A stretch of DNA of 64,000 bases from Bacillus sp. AFS029637 (GCF_002584985.1 NZ_NUPZ01000024.1:3248-67247); one strand, 5' to 3'; shown: positions 26,278 to 35,316, numbered from the stretch's first letter. The notes: generated from the letters alone by a model not told the origin. Program-made: numbers and translations.

Positions 26278-29200
26278 TAGAAAATTGGCCTAAAAAACCA
26301 GAAGGTAGTCAATGGACAGATGACCAGTGGAAAGCCGTTGTAGCGAATGGACGTGATATTTTAGTCGCAGCGGCAGCTGGATCAGGAAAAACAGCAGTAT
26401 TAGTCGAACGTATTATTAAAAAGATTATAAACGAAGAAAATCCAGTCGATGTCGACCGCCTGCTCGTTGTAACATTTACGAACGCAGCGGCGCAAGAGAT
26501 GAAAAACCGAATTGGGGAAGCGTTAGAAAAAGTATTAATTGATGAGCCGAGTTCGCAGCACGTAAGAAAGCAGCTGAGCCTATTAAATAAAGCTTCTATC
26601 TCAACGATTCACTCATTTTGTTTACAAGTAATTAGAGGATACTACTACATGCTCGATGTGGATCCTCGTTTCCGCATTGCAAATCAAACAGAAAATGAAT
26701 TATTAAAAGAAGAAGTATTAGATGACATATTAGAAGAAGAGTATGGAATTGAAGATAATACGATATTCTTTGAACTCGTTGATCGTTATACGAGTGATCG
26801 TAGTGACGATGATTTACAACGTATGATTTTAGCGCTTCATACAGAATCAAGAGCGCATCCAAATCCGGAGAAATGGCTTGATAAATTAGTAGAAGCATAC
26901 GACGTAGAAGGAAAGACAATTGAAGATTTAGTGTACGCTTCTTACTTATTAGAAGATGTGAAATTCCAGCTTGAAACGGCGGAACAGCATATTCGAAAAG
27001 CGACGGAACTCGCGATGCTTCCAGATGGCCCAGCGCCTCGCGTTGAAACCCTGCAAGCAGATGTAGCTTTACTTGGAACGTTATCATCAGCAGCCCGCGA
27101 ATCGTGGACAAGTTTGTATGAAGCGATGCAAAATGTATCGTGGCAAACGTTAAAGCGTATTAAGAAAAGTGATTACAACGAAGATGTTGTAAAACAAGTA
27201 GACTCTCTTCGCAACAAAGCGAAAGATGAAGTGAAGAAATTACAAGAAGAGCTATTTAGCCGCAGACCAGAAAGTTTCTTACGAGATTTTCAAGATATGC
27301 ATCCTGTATTAGAGAAACTCGTTCAGCTCGTAAAAGTATTTACAGAGCGTTTCCAAGCGATGAAGCGCGATAAAGGAATGGTCGATTTCACAGATTTAGA
27401 GCATTTCTGTTTACAAATTTTAAGTGAGCAAAGTGAAGACGGTGAAATGAAACCGTCCGCAGTAGCACTTCAATATCGTAATAAATTTGCTGAAGTATTA
27501 GTCGATGAATATCAAGACACGAACTTCGTACAGGAATCGATTATTAAATTCGTAACGAAAGATTCTGAGAGTGAAGGAAACTTGTTCATGGTTGGCGACG
27601 TAAAGCAGTCGATTTATCGTTTCCGACTAGCAGAACCAGGCCTATTCTTAGGAAAGTATAAACGCTTCACACAAGAAGGATCGGGCGGCGGAATGAAGAT
27701 TGACTTAGCAAAAAATTTCCGTAGTCGTCATGAAGTGCTAGCAGGTACGAACTTTATCTTCAAACAAATTATGGGCGAAGAAGTTGGGGAAATCGATTAC
27801 GATGCTGACGCTGAATTAAAGCTAGGTGCTAGCTATCCAGAAGGTGAAGATGTAGCGGCTGAACTACTATGCATTCAGCAAACGGAAGAAGAAGTAATGG
27901 ACGGAGAAGAAGGTGCAGAAGTAGAAAAAGCACAACTAGAAGCCCGTCTTATGGCGCAGCGCATTAAAGCGATGGTTGATTCAGGTTATGAAGTGTATGA
28001 CCGTAAAAATGATAGTATGCGCCCGGTACAATACCGTGATTTCGTTATTTTACTTCGCTCGATGCCGTGGGCGCCGCAAATTATGGAAGAATTAAAATTG
28101 CAAGGAATACCGGTATATGCAGACCTGGCGACTGGTTACTTCGAGGCAACAGAAGTAAATATTATGATGAACGTATTCCGCGTTATCGATAATCCGATGC
28201 AAGATATCCCGCTCGCAGCAGTGCTTCGTTCACCGATTGTAGGATTAAATGATGAAGAACTTGCAATGCTTCGTGCTCACGGAAAGAAAGGGTCATTTTA
28301 TGAAGTAATGAGCTCGTTCTTAAAAGGAGCGCCGCTTGAAGAAGAGCAAGAACTACATGATAAATTAGAGTGGTTTTATAATTTACTGCAAGGATGGCGT
28401 GAATTCGCGCGTCAACAATCTCTTTCTGATTTAATTTGGAAAGTATATGGTGAGACAGGGTATTACGACTTCGTTGGCGGTTTACCAGCTGGAAAGCAAA
28501 GGCAAGCGAACTTGCGTGTATTATACGACCGTGCAAGGCAATACGAAGCAACATCATTTAGAGGATTATTCCGTTTCTTACGCTTTATTGAACGTATTTT
28601 AGAACGCGGTGATGATATGGGTACGGCAAGAGCTTTAGGGGAACAAGAAGATGTCGTTCGCATTATGACGATTCATAAAAGTAAAGGACTTGAGTTCCCG
28701 GTCGTATTCGTAGCTGGACTAGGTCGCCGCTTTAATACACAAGACTTAATGAAACGTTTCTTACTGCATAAAGATTTCGGTTTCGGTTCGCAATTTATCG
28801 ATCCTCGTAAACGTATTAAATATACGACATTATCACAACTTGCGATTAAGCGTAAAATGAAGATGGAATTAATTGCGGAAGAAATGCGCGTATTATACGT
28901 AGCGTTAACGCGTGCGAAAGAGAAGTTAATTTTAATCGGGACAGTTAAGGATGCAAATAAGGAAATGGAAAAATGGCTTGATGCGAGGGAGCATAGTGAA
29001 TGGTTATTACCAGATCACATTCGTGCCGGAGCGTCTTGTTATTTAGACTGGATTGCCCCTTCACTATATAGACATCGTGATAGTGAAATACTACTTGAAT
29101 TAGGACAAGGAAATATTCCAGGTGAAATTTATGGGTATGACACTAGTTGGAAAGTAGAAGTTGTTGATGGTAACACGTTACTTGCACCAGAACCAGTTCA

Positions 29201-29999
29201 GGAAGAGAAACAAGAATTGTTAGAAGCGTTGCGTGAGAAAAAGGCTGTTCCGTTAGAAAGTGAACGGAAAGAAGAAGTGTACGATAGATTAATGTGGAAG
29301 TACGGATATGAGGAAGCAACATCTCACCGCGCGAAGCAATCTGTTACAGAAATAAAGAGAAACTATCAATCAGAAGATGGTAGTGATAACGCCTTTATTA
29401 AAAAACTACGTGCGCCAATTAAAACGCGTCCTCGTTTCATGGAGAAAAAAGGATTAACGTACGCAGAGCGCGGAACAGCAGTCCATGCTGTTATGCAGCA
29501 TGTTGATTTGAAGAAACCGATTACGACCGAAACGCTACAAGAACAAATCGCAGCAATGGTAAATAAAGAATTATTAACATTCGAGCAGGCGGAAGAAATA
29601 GCGATTGAAAAAGTAATTTCATTCTTTGACAGTGATTTAGGTAAAAGAGTATTAGCGGCAAAAAGTGTAGAGCGTGAAGTACCATTTACGATGATGCTGG
29701 CAGCAGAAGAAGCATATCAAGATTGGCAAGGGAAGAGCGAAGAAGCAATTCTTGTCCAAGGGGTTATCGACTGTATGATTGAAGAGGAAGACGGCATTAC
29801 GTTAATCGACTTTAAAACGGATACGATTGAAGGAAAGTTCCCAGGCGGATTCGATCAAGCGAAACCAATTTTAGAAGATCGATATAAAGTGCAGCTTTCG
29901 TTATATGCAAAAGCACTCGAAAAAAGCTTACAACATCCTGTGAAAGAGAAGTGTTTATACTTCTTTGATGGGAATCATGTTGTGCATATTGAGGAATAG
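26274..29999 (+). CDS. addA: ATP-dependent helicase/nuclease subunit A (AddA)
   Basis: Protein of 1241 aa with UvrD-type helicase motifs: Q motif region, Walker [12 protein letters not shown] (about 33-43), motif II VDEYQD, motif [13 protein letters not shown], motif [13 protein letters not shown] and motif [13 protein letters not shown]. The C-terminal RecB-like nuclease has LIDFKTD (about 1180). It is the ATP-driven 3'-5' motor and nuclease of AddAB. In B. subtilis addBA is followed by sbcD and sbcC; here a small zinc-ribbon gene and an accessory cassette follow instead. Confidence 0.97.
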   Translation: MIENWPKKPEGSQWTDDQWKAVVANGRDILVAAAAGSGKTAVLVERIIKKIINEENPVDVDRLLVVTFTNAAAQEMKNRIGEALEKVLIDEPSSQHVRKQLSLLNKASISTIHSFCLQVIRGYYYMLDVDPRFRIANQTENELLKEEVLDDILEEEYGIEDNTIFFELVDRYTSDRSDDDLQRMILALHTESRAHPNPEKWLDKLVEAYDVEGKTIEDLVYASYLLEDVKFQLETAEQHIRKATELAMLPDGPAPRVETLQADVALLGTLSSAARESWTSLYEAMQNVSWQTLKRIKKSDYNEDVVKQVDSLRNKAKDEVKKLQEELFSRRPESFLRDFQDMHPVLEKLVQLVKVFTERFQAMKRDKGMVDFTDLEHFCLQILSEQSEDGEMKPSAVALQYRNKFAEVLVDEYQDTNFVQESIIKFVTKDSESEGNLFMVGDVKQSIYRFRLAEPGLFLGKYKRFTQEGSGGGMKIDLAKNFRSRHEVLAGTNFIFKQIMGEEVGEIDYDADAELKLGASYPEGEDVAAELLCIQQTEEEVMDGEEGAEVEKAQLEARLMAQRIKAMVDSGYEVYDRKNDSMRPVQYRDFVILLRSMPWAPQIMEELKLQGIPVYADLATGYFEATEVNIMMNVFRVIDNPMQDIPLAAVLRSPIVGLNDEELAMLRAHGKKGSFYEVMSSFLKGAPLEEEQELHDKLEWFYNLLQGWREFARQQSLSDLIWKVYGETGYYDFVGGLPAGKQRQANLRVLYDRARQYEATSFRGLFRFLRFIERILERGDDMGTARALGEQEDVVRIMTIHKSKGLEFPVVFVAGLGRRFNTQDLMKRFLLHKDFGFGSQFIDPRKRIKYTTLSQLAIKRKMKMELIAEEMRVLYVALTRAKEKLILIGTVKDANKEMEKWLDAREHSEWLLPDHIRAGASCYLDWIAPSLYRHRDSEILLELGQGNIPGEIYGYDTSWKVEVVDGNTLLAPEPVQEEKQELLEALREKKAVPLESERKEEVYDRLMWKYGYEEATSHRAKQSVTEIKRNYQSEDGSDNAFIKKLRAPIKTRPRFMEKKGLTYAERGTAVHAVMQHVDLKKPITTETLQEQIAAMVNKELLTFEQAEEIAIEKVISFFDSDLGKRVLAAKSVEREVPFTMMLAAEEAYQDWQGKSEEAILVQGVIDCMIEEEDGITLIDFKTDTIEGKFPGGFDQAKPILEDRYKVQLSLYAKALEKSLQHPVKEKCLYFFDGNHVVHIEE

Positions 30000-30022
30000 A
30001 GAGCAGAAAGGGGCTATAAAAA

Positions 30023-30301
30023 ATGGCAACGTTAAGAACTTGTGAACAGGGACACGAGTACTATAAAAGTAGCGATTGTCCAACTTGCCCAACCTGTGAG
30101 AAAGAGAGAAAGCCAAAAGAAGGTTTTCTCTCTCTTCTTTCAGCGCCAGCAAGAAGGGCACTAGAACATCATGGAATTCACACTGTAGAAGAACTCTCAA
30201 TTTATAGCGAGAAAGAAATTTTAAAACTGCATGGAATGGGACCTGCGTCTATGCCGAAGCTTAGAAAAGCTTTGGAGGAGAGCGGGTTATCATTTAAATA
30301 A
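30023..30301 (+). CDS. Small protein with zinc ribbon and RNAP alpha-CTD-like helices
   Basis: Protein of 92 aa. The N-terminus has CEQGHEYYKSSDCPTCPTC (cysteines at about 7, 18, 21, 24), a likely zinc ribbon. The C-terminal half (about 36-92) resembles the RNA polymerase alpha C-terminal or helix-hairpin-helix fold (LHGMGPASMPKLRKAL), which binds DNA or RNA. It is 23 bases after addA with AAAGGGG upstream, so it is likely the last gene of the addBA operon. Role unknown; a link to DNA repair is inference. Confidence 0.75.
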   Translation: MATLRTCEQGHEYYKSSDCPTCPTCEKERKPKEGFLSLLSAPARRALEHHGIHTVEELSIYSEKEILKLHGMGPASMPKLRKALEESGLSFK

Positions 30302-30338
30302 AAAGAGTATTATATAACTTCCTTAGTCCTTATAAAAA

Positions 30339-30372
30339 GCGTCCCGCTGCATTCTTTTTAAAACGGGACGCA
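30339..30372. terminator. Terminator closing the addBA operon
   Basis: Stem GCGTCCCG / CGGGACGC with an 18-base loop containing CTTTTTA. Confidence 0.65.
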
Positions 30373-30829
30373 AAAGAGAAGAGTAGTGCAAAGACTACTC
30401 TTCTCTTTTCTCTTCTTTTTCAATTTCAGATACTGATTTTTCAGGATCTTTTATAAGTTTCCCAAGTTCTCCAGAACGTCCAAAATCATCTTCAAAATTC
30501 TCTGTAGTACTAATATGGGCTATAAACCATAATTTTTCATCTTTATTTATATAACCTTTCAATTTAGGAACACCCATTGGACTTACATCCCGTTTTGTAA
30601 ATGTAATCGATTTTACATCTTTAATATTATAATGAATATACTTCTTTACTCTTGCTTCTTGTACTTTCCAAAACTTTTCTTCCTGTTCTTTTTGTTTTAA
30701 GTATTCCATAGTAAAATACCCTCCTGCTATAATACAAATAATAAATGTAAAAATTACCAATTTGTTTTTCATAGGATATCCCCTTGAAGTTGAATATAGT
30801 TAAAATATACCATGGAATGAGTTGGAACA
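30371..30829. repeat. Tandem duplication unit, copy A
   Basis: About 460 bases near-identical to 30948-31406 (offset 577). The unit contains the terminator hairpin, the small membrane protein gene and its upstream region up to the lipase start region. Copy A continues into a relic of the lipase gene, while copy B continues into the intact gene. Confidence 0.9.
30395..30772 (-). CDS. Membrane-anchored protein, putative immunity protein copy A (DUF1433-like)
   Basis: Protein of 125 aa: a basic start, one membrane helix (about 5-24), then a charged extracytoplasmic domain ending in EKEEKREE. It has a cysteine inside the helix but no canonical lipobox. I associate the sequence with DUF1433 from memory. 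It is a paralogue of the next gene, with differences clustered around residues 55-115. Position beside a secreted lipase gene and outward-facing topology suggest it protects the membrane from that lipase. That role is inference. Confidence 0.7.
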   Translation of the reverse strand: MKNKLVIFTFIICIIAGGYFTMEYLKQKEQEEKFWKVQEARVKKYIHYNIKDVKSITFTKRDVSPMGVPKLKGYINKDEKLWFIAHISTTENFEDDFGRSGELGKLIKDPEKSVSEIEKEEKREE

Positions 30830-30832
30830 TAA

Positions 30833-30946
30833 TTTGCTACACTGAATATTTATTGTTTACTTAGTGATAAAGCAAAAATAGGGTAGATGAAGGTGTCGTG
30901 GAAAATAAGGTCGTAGATTATACACGTAAAAAAGATACTGTAGGAC
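30833..30946 (+). pseudogene. Relic of a second lipase-toxin gene (internal fragment)
   Basis: About 113 bases match 31915-32028, inside the intact lipase gene, encoding residues about 170-207. The match includes the segment with the putative catalytic aspartate. The relic has a one-base deletion in an A-run (frameshift) and several substitutions. It lacks the first 169 codons and everything after about codon 207. It abuts copy B of the duplicated unit, so a second toxin copy once stood between the two small membrane protein genes. Confidence 0.85.
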
Positions 30947-30947
30947 G

Positions 30948-31406
30948 CAAAAGAGAAGAGTAGTGTAAAGACTACTCTTCTCTTTTCTCTTCTTTTGCAA
31001 TTTCGGTTACAGATTTTGCTGGTTTTTTTATCATTTCATCTAATTCTCCAGAACATGTAAAATCATCTTCAAAATTTTCTGTAGTACTAATATAAGCTAT
31101 AAAATCTAATTTTTCATCATTGTTTATATAACCTTTTAATCTAGGAACACCCATTGGACTTACACTGTGCTCCTTAAATGTAATCGTTTTTACATCCTTA
31201 ATATTATAATGTATATACTTTTCGACTCTTGCTTCTTGCACTTTCCAAAATTTTTCTTCCTGTTCTTTTTGTTTTAAGTATTCCATAGTAAAATACCCTC
31301 CTGCTATAATACAAATAATAAATGTAAAAATTACCAATTTGTTTTTCATAGGATATCCCCTTGAAGTTGAATATAGTTAAAATATACCATGAAATGAGTT
31401 GAAACA
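30948..31406. repeat. Tandem duplication unit, copy B
   Basis: Second copy of the unit described at 30371-30829; it joins directly to the intact lipase gene. Confidence 0.9.
30972..31349 (-). CDS. Membrane-anchored protein, putative immunity protein copy B (DUF1433-like)
   Basis: Protein of 125 aa with the same design as copy A: membrane helix at about 5-24 and an extracytoplasmic domain. The N-terminal half is nearly identical to copy A; changes fall at KEHS versus KRDV and in the D/E-rich C-terminal part. It is divergent from the lipase gene with only 58 bases between starts, so the two genes share a promoter region. The 3' end overlaps its own terminator hairpin (30949-30987). The immunity role is inferred from context. 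Confidence 0.72.
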   Translation of the reverse strand: MKNKLVIFTFIICIIAGGYFTMEYLKQKEQEEKFWKVQEARVEKYIHYNIKDVKTITFKEHSVSPMGVPRLKGYINNDEKLDFIAYISTTENFEDDFTCSGELDEMIKKPAKSVTEIAKEEKREE

Positions 31407-31407
31407 T

Positions 31408-32577
31408 ATGAATGAATTTAAAAAGAATCCTATTGCGACAGATGAAGATTATTTTAAACTCTCGGATCATGTTTATGATGACGAAGTCTTAAAAAAGGGA
31501 GCAAAAATAACAGGATTTAATGGTCAAGAATGGAAAGTTATAGAAACAATAGATGCAGATAAAGAGAAAATAAAAAACGGATTGCAAGCAATCGCTGTAG
31601 TACCTGCAGAAGAATATAAACCAAATAAAAAACATTATGAAAATATCATCTATTCATTCCGTGGAACAGAGTTTGGGAAATTTGATGGAGACTTATCTAC
31701 AGACACATTTCAGATTTCAGGTGGGATGAAAAAAAACTTAGGTATGGTAGATGGAAAGGTACAAAATCTACCTACATCATTTGATAGTGCGCTAGAGTTT
31801 GTAGATAAAGTGAATAAAAAATATGAACCAACTTCTGTTCACACTACTGGACACAGTAAAGGGGCCGCAGAAGCTCAATATGTAGCAGCAGAGAGGAATT
31901 TTTATACAACAACATTTGCTGCACCGAATATTTATCGCTTACTTAGTGATAAAGCAAAAAAACGGGTAGATGAAGGTGTCATGGAAAATAAGGCTGTAGA
32001 TTATACACATAAAAAAGATGCTGTAGGAAATTTTGAACAGTTCGGGGCACCTACAATTGGTAAACAATTTACAACAAAAAGTAATGGGGTAGATAGAGTC
32101 CTTGCGGTGTTATTTATGGGAGAACATCCTATGAAGACCTTTAAAGACATGTTCGGTAAAAATGGTAGTGTCCGATTAGAGTTAGAGCCTGATGAAATTA
32201 TTAAACATGCAAGAGAATTTCAGCGGTTAAGCGATGTAGTATCTACTGTAATTAGAAATATAGAGGAGTTTCAACAAAAAGAAGCAGAGAGAATATCAGA
32301 ATTAAAAAGAAAATTAAAATATGAAACACAACCAGGTGGAAAATATCATCTTTTAGCAGAATATGAAATAGACGATGCTATTCGAGAAGTCGCAAAAACA
32401 ACTCAAAATGGTCAAGAATATTTTTATAATGTACAACTTGCAGAAGAATTAATACATAATTTAAAAAAGAAACAAAGAGAATTTCAACAGTTTGGGGAAG
32501 AAATTGTCTATGCAGCTAATTCATTAAGAGACAAAGATGGTCAATTAAATAAAAATTTCAAAGGGTTAGTAAAGTGA
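31408..32577 (+). CDS. Lipase-domain effector with C-terminal helical domain (type VII effector-like)
   Basis: Protein of 389 aa. The N-terminal part (about 70-245) is a class 3-type alpha/beta-hydrolase with YSFRGTE (oxyanion region, about 82-88), the nucleophile elbow GHSKG (S150), and candidate triad members D204 (KKDAVG) and H240 (GEHPM). The C-terminal part (about 260-389) is long, charged helix with coiled-coil character and no enzyme motif. There is no signal peptide. This order, lipase first and helical targeting domain last, is that of the S. aureus type VII phospholipase effector TslA. ATG at 31408 is preferred; a TTG three codons earlier is possible. Ribosome site weak. Confidence 0.75.
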   Translation: MNEFKKNPIATDEDYFKLSDHVYDDEVLKKGAKITGFNGQEWKVIETIDADKEKIKNGLQAIAVVPAEEYKPNKKHYENIIYSFRGTEFGKFDGDLSTDTFQISGGMKKNLGMVDGKVQNLPTSFDSALEFVDKVNKKYEPTSVHTTGHSKGAAEAQYVAAERNFYTTTFAAPNIYRLLSDKAKKRVDEGVMENKAVDYTHKKDAVGNFEQFGAPTIGKQFTTKSNGVDRVLAVLFMGEHPMKTFKDMFGKNGSVRLELEPDEIIKHAREFQRLSDVVSTVIRNIEEFQQKEAERISELKRKLKYETQPGGKYHLLAEYEIDDAIREVAKTTQNGQEYFYNVQLAEELIHNLKKKQREFQQFGEEIVYAANSLRDKDGQLNKNFKGLVK

Positions 32578-32587
32578 GGGGTGTAAA

Positions 32588-32968
32588 ATGAATTTCATTG
32601 AAGAAATAAGAAAAATAGAAAATCAAATTGCTAATACAACAGGGGACTTAGCCAATCAAGTTATTGATGAATTACAAGCTGCTAAAAAACAAATCGAAAG
32701 ACAAATGGAACGTGTAATGCTAAAAACAGAGGTAGACCTGAAAGCATTAGATATTATAAAGGAGGACAACCATACTTTACAAAAAAATATTAGGGAGTTT
32801 CACGTTCTGCAAACGAGTATCCGTAATATAGCATCAAAATTAGAGGGTAGTTTTGAAAGTAAAACAGGTACTGCAATACAAGAAGTATTAAAAAAACATG
32901 AAAAAGAAACCTCCCATAACCTTTTAGATAAATATATTCACCTATCAAATAGTTGTGGGAAAAGATGA
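32588..32968 (+). CDS. Small helical protein, putative effector partner
   Basis: Protein of 126 aa, almost wholly helical and charged, with a turn near residues 84-93 (KLEGSFESKTG) before a second helix. The size and helix-turn-helix hairpin recall the WXG100/Lap-like partners encoded next to type VII effectors, though W-x-G itself is absent. It starts 10 bases after the lipase gene behind GAGGGGTG. The C-terminus (NSCGKR) is abrupt and the following sequence is degraded, so the gene may be shortened. The partner role is inference. Confidence 0.65.
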   Translation: MNFIEEIRKIENQIANTTGDLANQVIDELQAAKKQIERQMERVMLKTEVDLKALDIIKEDNHTLQKNIREFHVLQTSIRNIASKLEGSFESKTGTAIQEVLKKHEKETSHNLLDKYIHLSNSCGKR

Positions 32969-33182
32969 AATATTTTTCGCAAGCATCTTGGTTCAGTGCT
33001 TAGCAGCTTCTTTTAAGATATTAGTAAGACTGGGAAGAAGCGTGGCGGTACCGAAAATTAGAGATCAACGGAGCAACTTCTAATGGCTCCATAAAATATG
33101 AATCAAGGGAATTTCTATTTGAGTATGCCAAAAATACAGCGGTTTATTCAAAGGTTGTAAAAAATGTCTCCGATACCTTGGG
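32966..33182 (+). pseudogene. Degraded coding remnants after the lipase cassette
   Basis: Three unconnected open stretches lie in different frames: a 12-codon frame starting ATG at 32966 (overlapping the previous stop); a stretch near 33021 reading KTGKKRGGTEN before a stop; and a stretch from about 33029 reading NGSIKYESREFLFEYAKN and on to the terminator. They look like protein sequence broken by stops and frameshifts. I cannot name the parent gene; a lost toxin or partner gene is likely. Confidence 0.35.
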
Positions 33183-33200
33183 CATCGGAGACATTTTTTA
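33158..33200. terminator. Bidirectional terminator between lipase cassette and gerP operon
   Basis: Perfect stem AAAAATGTCTCCGAT / ATCGGAGACATTTTT with loop ACCTTGGGC; T- and A-runs on both sides. Confidence 0.92.
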
Positions 33201-33231
33201 CTGTCTACCCGTACGAAGGGCACCTCTTTTT

Positions 33232-33456
33232 CTACGCTGTTCCAATCTGATCTTGATCCGCCACATCAGAATCAAACGTATTTGTTGCACTAACGCCGCT
33301 AAACGTATTCACGACAAATCCAACATTGGAAGCGCCAGATCCGTTATAAGCTTTCGTATTTTCTTTCGGAGATACGTTATAAAAATCTCCTAAATTAAAA
33401 GAGCCATTACTGTTTTGAACGACAAGATTTCCAACAACAGAGGGCATACCATTCAC
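33232..33456 (-). CDS. gerPF: Spore germination protein GerPF
   Basis: Protein of 74 aa starting MPSVVGNLVVQN in type; the start is written as MNGMPSVVG with the MPSVVG methionine three residues in. It is similar to GerPA, its paralogue at the other end of the operon, and ends QDQIGTA. GerP proteins are spore coat proteins that let germinants pass to the inner-membrane receptors. Last gene of the six-gene operon. If translation starts at the second ATG the product is 71 aa. Confidence 0.95.
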   Translation of the reverse strand: MNGMPSVVGNLVVQNSNGSFNLGDFYNVSPKENTKAYNGSGASNVGFVVNTFSGVSATNTFDSDVADQDQIGTA

Positions 33457-33489
33457 CTACTTTTCTAAGCTTTTTAATTACTATATGAT

Positions 33490-33876
33490 TTATTTATTAG
33501 AAGGTTCATTTGTAATATATTGACGAATCTGTAGTGTACGAGAATTAGAGAAAACATAATCAACATTGCCGATTTGAAAGCAACCGGAATTTAAAAGTGT
33601 TCGTAATTCAACATCATTGACTTCAATAAAAGGGCATTCATTGACAATATTCATTTTTACATCAGTTGTGCGTTTTGGAATTGTAATGTGTTCATCTGTA
33701 AAAATTTCAAACGCATTAAAACGACCTTCGCCTTTTATATAACAAGGTATTTCTCGGTGAACAATAAGCGCTCTATTTTTTAAGTCCATTTGATTTGCAT
33801 CCCCAACTTGGAAGACGGCCGCAACCCCCATAGAAATGATAGAAACATTTTGTACAACTGAAGTATGGCGGAGCAT
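33490..33876 (-). CDS. gerPE: Spore germination protein GerPE
   Basis: Protein of 128 aa, largest after GerPC. The N-terminus (MLRHTSVVQNVSIISMGVAA) and VFQVGDANQ segment are GerPE-like. It lies 33 bases before gerPF and 14 bases after gerPD. It is needed with the other GerP coat proteins for normal coat permeability. Confidence 0.93.
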   Translation of the reverse strand: MLRHTSVVQNVSIISMGVAAVFQVGDANQMDLKNRALIVHREIPCYIKGEGRFNAFEIFTDEHITIPKRTTDVKMNIVNECPFIEVNDVELRTLLNSGCFQIGNVDYVFSNSRTLQIRQYITNEPSNK

Positions 33877-33890
33877 AATTTTTCCTCACC

Positions 33891-34085
33891 TCAACTTGGA
33901 GTCGGAGGGACATCTGTTACAAGCGGTACAAATGGTCCCTCTGTAACGGATTCGAATGGTGTATCAAGAATGGAAGACATAATGAGAAAATTTGCATCTC
34001 CAATTAAAAAAAGTGCGGATGAAGATACACCATTCATTTTTATGTTTCCAACTTTTATTTCTCGGTTTATAACATTTAAATTCAT
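33891..34085 (-). CDS. gerPD: Spore germination protein GerPD
   Basis: Small coat protein of 64 aa beginning MNLNVINREIKVGN and ending in a proline-rich tail (VTDVPPTPS). It shares the VGNI..NGVSSSALFLIGDA pattern with GerPB. It lies 6 bases after gerPC and 14 before gerPE. In Bacillus it is required for localisation of other GerP proteins. Confidence 0.93.
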   Translation of the reverse strand: MNLNVINREIKVGNIKMNGVSSSALFLIGDANFLIMSSILDTPFESVTEGPFVPLVTDVPPTPS

Positions 34086-34091
34086 GCATAT

Positions 34092-34706
34092 TTACTCCTT
34101 TCTATAATTGCCCGGTATGTGCTGAATAAAGGAGAGGAAGGCTTTGTCAATATCTTGTTTCATTGCTTGAATAATGAGGTCTCGTAAATAATCAGGATCT
34201 GTTGAAATCCCTTCATACGATTGAGCTTGTGATAAGTAATAAGGAAGTCTATGTTCCATCTGTTTTTTTATGTCATCCACCATCATTTGTCGATACATCT
34301 CATCAAGTGGCGTTCTCTCTTCTTGTTCAAAATGGAGAATTCGACTATATGCTTCTTCATCTAAGTATCGATGCATTTCCTGGAGGATACCTTGGTAAAA
34401 GTCTGGGTTTGTGTCAGTTTCAGGATTTACCTTCAATGTTTCTGTATCCACTTCAAAATTCTCAATTTGTTGTCCTTTTGCTGAAAATGGATTTAAACCA
34501 ATATTTAAAGTGCCATTTAAGTTTTCTACTTTTAATTGATCGAATTTGTATTCCACTTTTCCTATAGAAGAGGAGGGACGACTTTTTAATTCAGTAAGCT
34601 CTTCTTGTAATAGGCGGACTTGTTCTTCTAGGTTAAGGATGGTTGCCTGTTGTATTTGGAGAGCTTGTTGAAGTTGGTGTAAGTAAGTATATATATCTTG
34701 ATTCAT
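34092..34706 (-). CDS. gerPC: Spore germination protein GerPC
   Basis: Protein of 204 aa with an N-terminal coiled coil (about residues 5-45, LQQALQIQQATILNLEEQVRL), then VEYKFDQLKVENLNGTLNIG and an acidic helical C-terminal part. ATG at 34706 is chosen because AAAGGAGG lies eight bases before it; the frame is open seven codons further up but that overlaps the ribosome site. It is the structural member of GerP needed for coat permeability to germinants. Confidence 0.94.
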   Translation of the reverse strand: MNQDIYTYLHQLQQALQIQQATILNLEEQVRLLQEELTELKSRPSSSIGKVEYKFDQLKVENLNGTLNIGLNPFSAKGQQIENFEVDTETLKVNPETDTNPDFYQGILQEMHRYLDEEAYSRILHFEQEERTPLDEMYRQMMVDDIKKQMEHRLPYYLSQAQSYEGISTDPDYLRDLIIQAMKQDIDKAFLSFIQHIPGNYRKE

Positions 34707-34774
34707 TTTGTGAAACCTCCTTTTCAATAGGGAGGGTAAATATATTCCTGCTATATATTTATGACAAGGATGCC

Positions 34775-34981
34775 TTAAGAAGAACTAGTTGATGGTTTGA
34801 TGGAAATAATTTGTCCTTTCGCCTGTAATGGGCGAAGAGGCTCTGTAAATCCACCAGTATTTGAAAATTTAGATAGAGCTTTAATACTTCCGGCAGTACC
34901 AATTTGGAATACAGAAGAGGTTGTAATGCTATCAATCTTAATACTGTTGATGATAATACTTTGGTTTACGTAAAGATTCAA
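34775..34981 (-). CDS. gerPB: Spore germination protein GerPB
   Basis: Protein of 68 aa beginning MNLYVNQSIIINSIKIDSI, with TSSVFQIGTAGSIKALS and a serine-rich end. Typical GerPB. It lies 14 bases after gerPA and 68 before gerPC. A GGAGG site precedes the start. Confidence 0.94.
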   Translation of the reverse strand: MNLYVNQSIIINSIKIDSITTSSVFQIGTAGSIKALSKFSNTGGFTEPLRPLQAKGQIISIKPSTSSS

Positions 34982-34995
34982 TGTAATCGCCTCCT

Positions 34996-35217
34996 TTAAG
35001 TTGCACCAATAATTGCTTGATCGATTACATCTGAATCGTTGACAGTCGTTGAACTTTGATAATTGTAGACAGAAACATTATCTCCAACATTAAAAGAGCC
35101 GGCCCCAGCGAAAGCGCGTGAATAACTAATGGGCCTAATCGCAAATACATCTCCAATATGAAAAATCCCACTTGATCCGATATTAACGATACGAATATGT
35201 CCAACCATAGCTGGCAT
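34996..35217 (-). CDS. gerPA: Spore germination protein GerPA
   Basis: Protein of 73 aa (MPAMVGHIRIVNIGSSGIFH...DQAIIGAT), the usual length of GerPA and paralogous to GerPF. ATG at 35217 is chosen because GAAGGGTG sits seven bases upstream; a GTG three codons earlier overlaps it. First gene of the gerPABCDEF operon, expressed late in the mother cell. Confidence 0.95.
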   Translation of the reverse strand: MPAMVGHIRIVNIGSSGIFHIGDVFAIRPISYSRAFAGAGSFNVGDNVSVYNYQSSTTVNDSDVIDQAIIGAT

Positions 35218-35254
35218 ACAAAACACCCTTCGTTTTTTAAATTTTCTTTTCTAC

Positions 35255-35284
35255 TATTGTATGGGCGTTTTTAATAAAATGTGT
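35255..35284 (-). promoter_or_regulatory. Sigma-K-type promoter of the gerP operon
   Basis: On the minus strand ACACAT (35279-35284) is followed 15 bases later by CATACAATA (35255-35263), matching the sigma-K -10 pattern CATAnnnTA. It lies 38 bases before the gerPA start. This fits mother-cell expression of coat genes. Confidence 0.7.
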
Positions 35285-35316
35285 ACTTTTTTGAAATAAA
35301 AGAAACACATCCGATA

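Noticed and set aside
26632-28557. Minus-strand frames opposite addA
   Set aside because: Mirror frames of a highly conserved coding gene; no independent support.
30395-31349. The two small membrane proteins as lipoproteins
   Set aside because: A cysteine lies in the hydrophobic segment but the residues before it (FII) do not form a lipobox, so a membrane helix is the safer reading.
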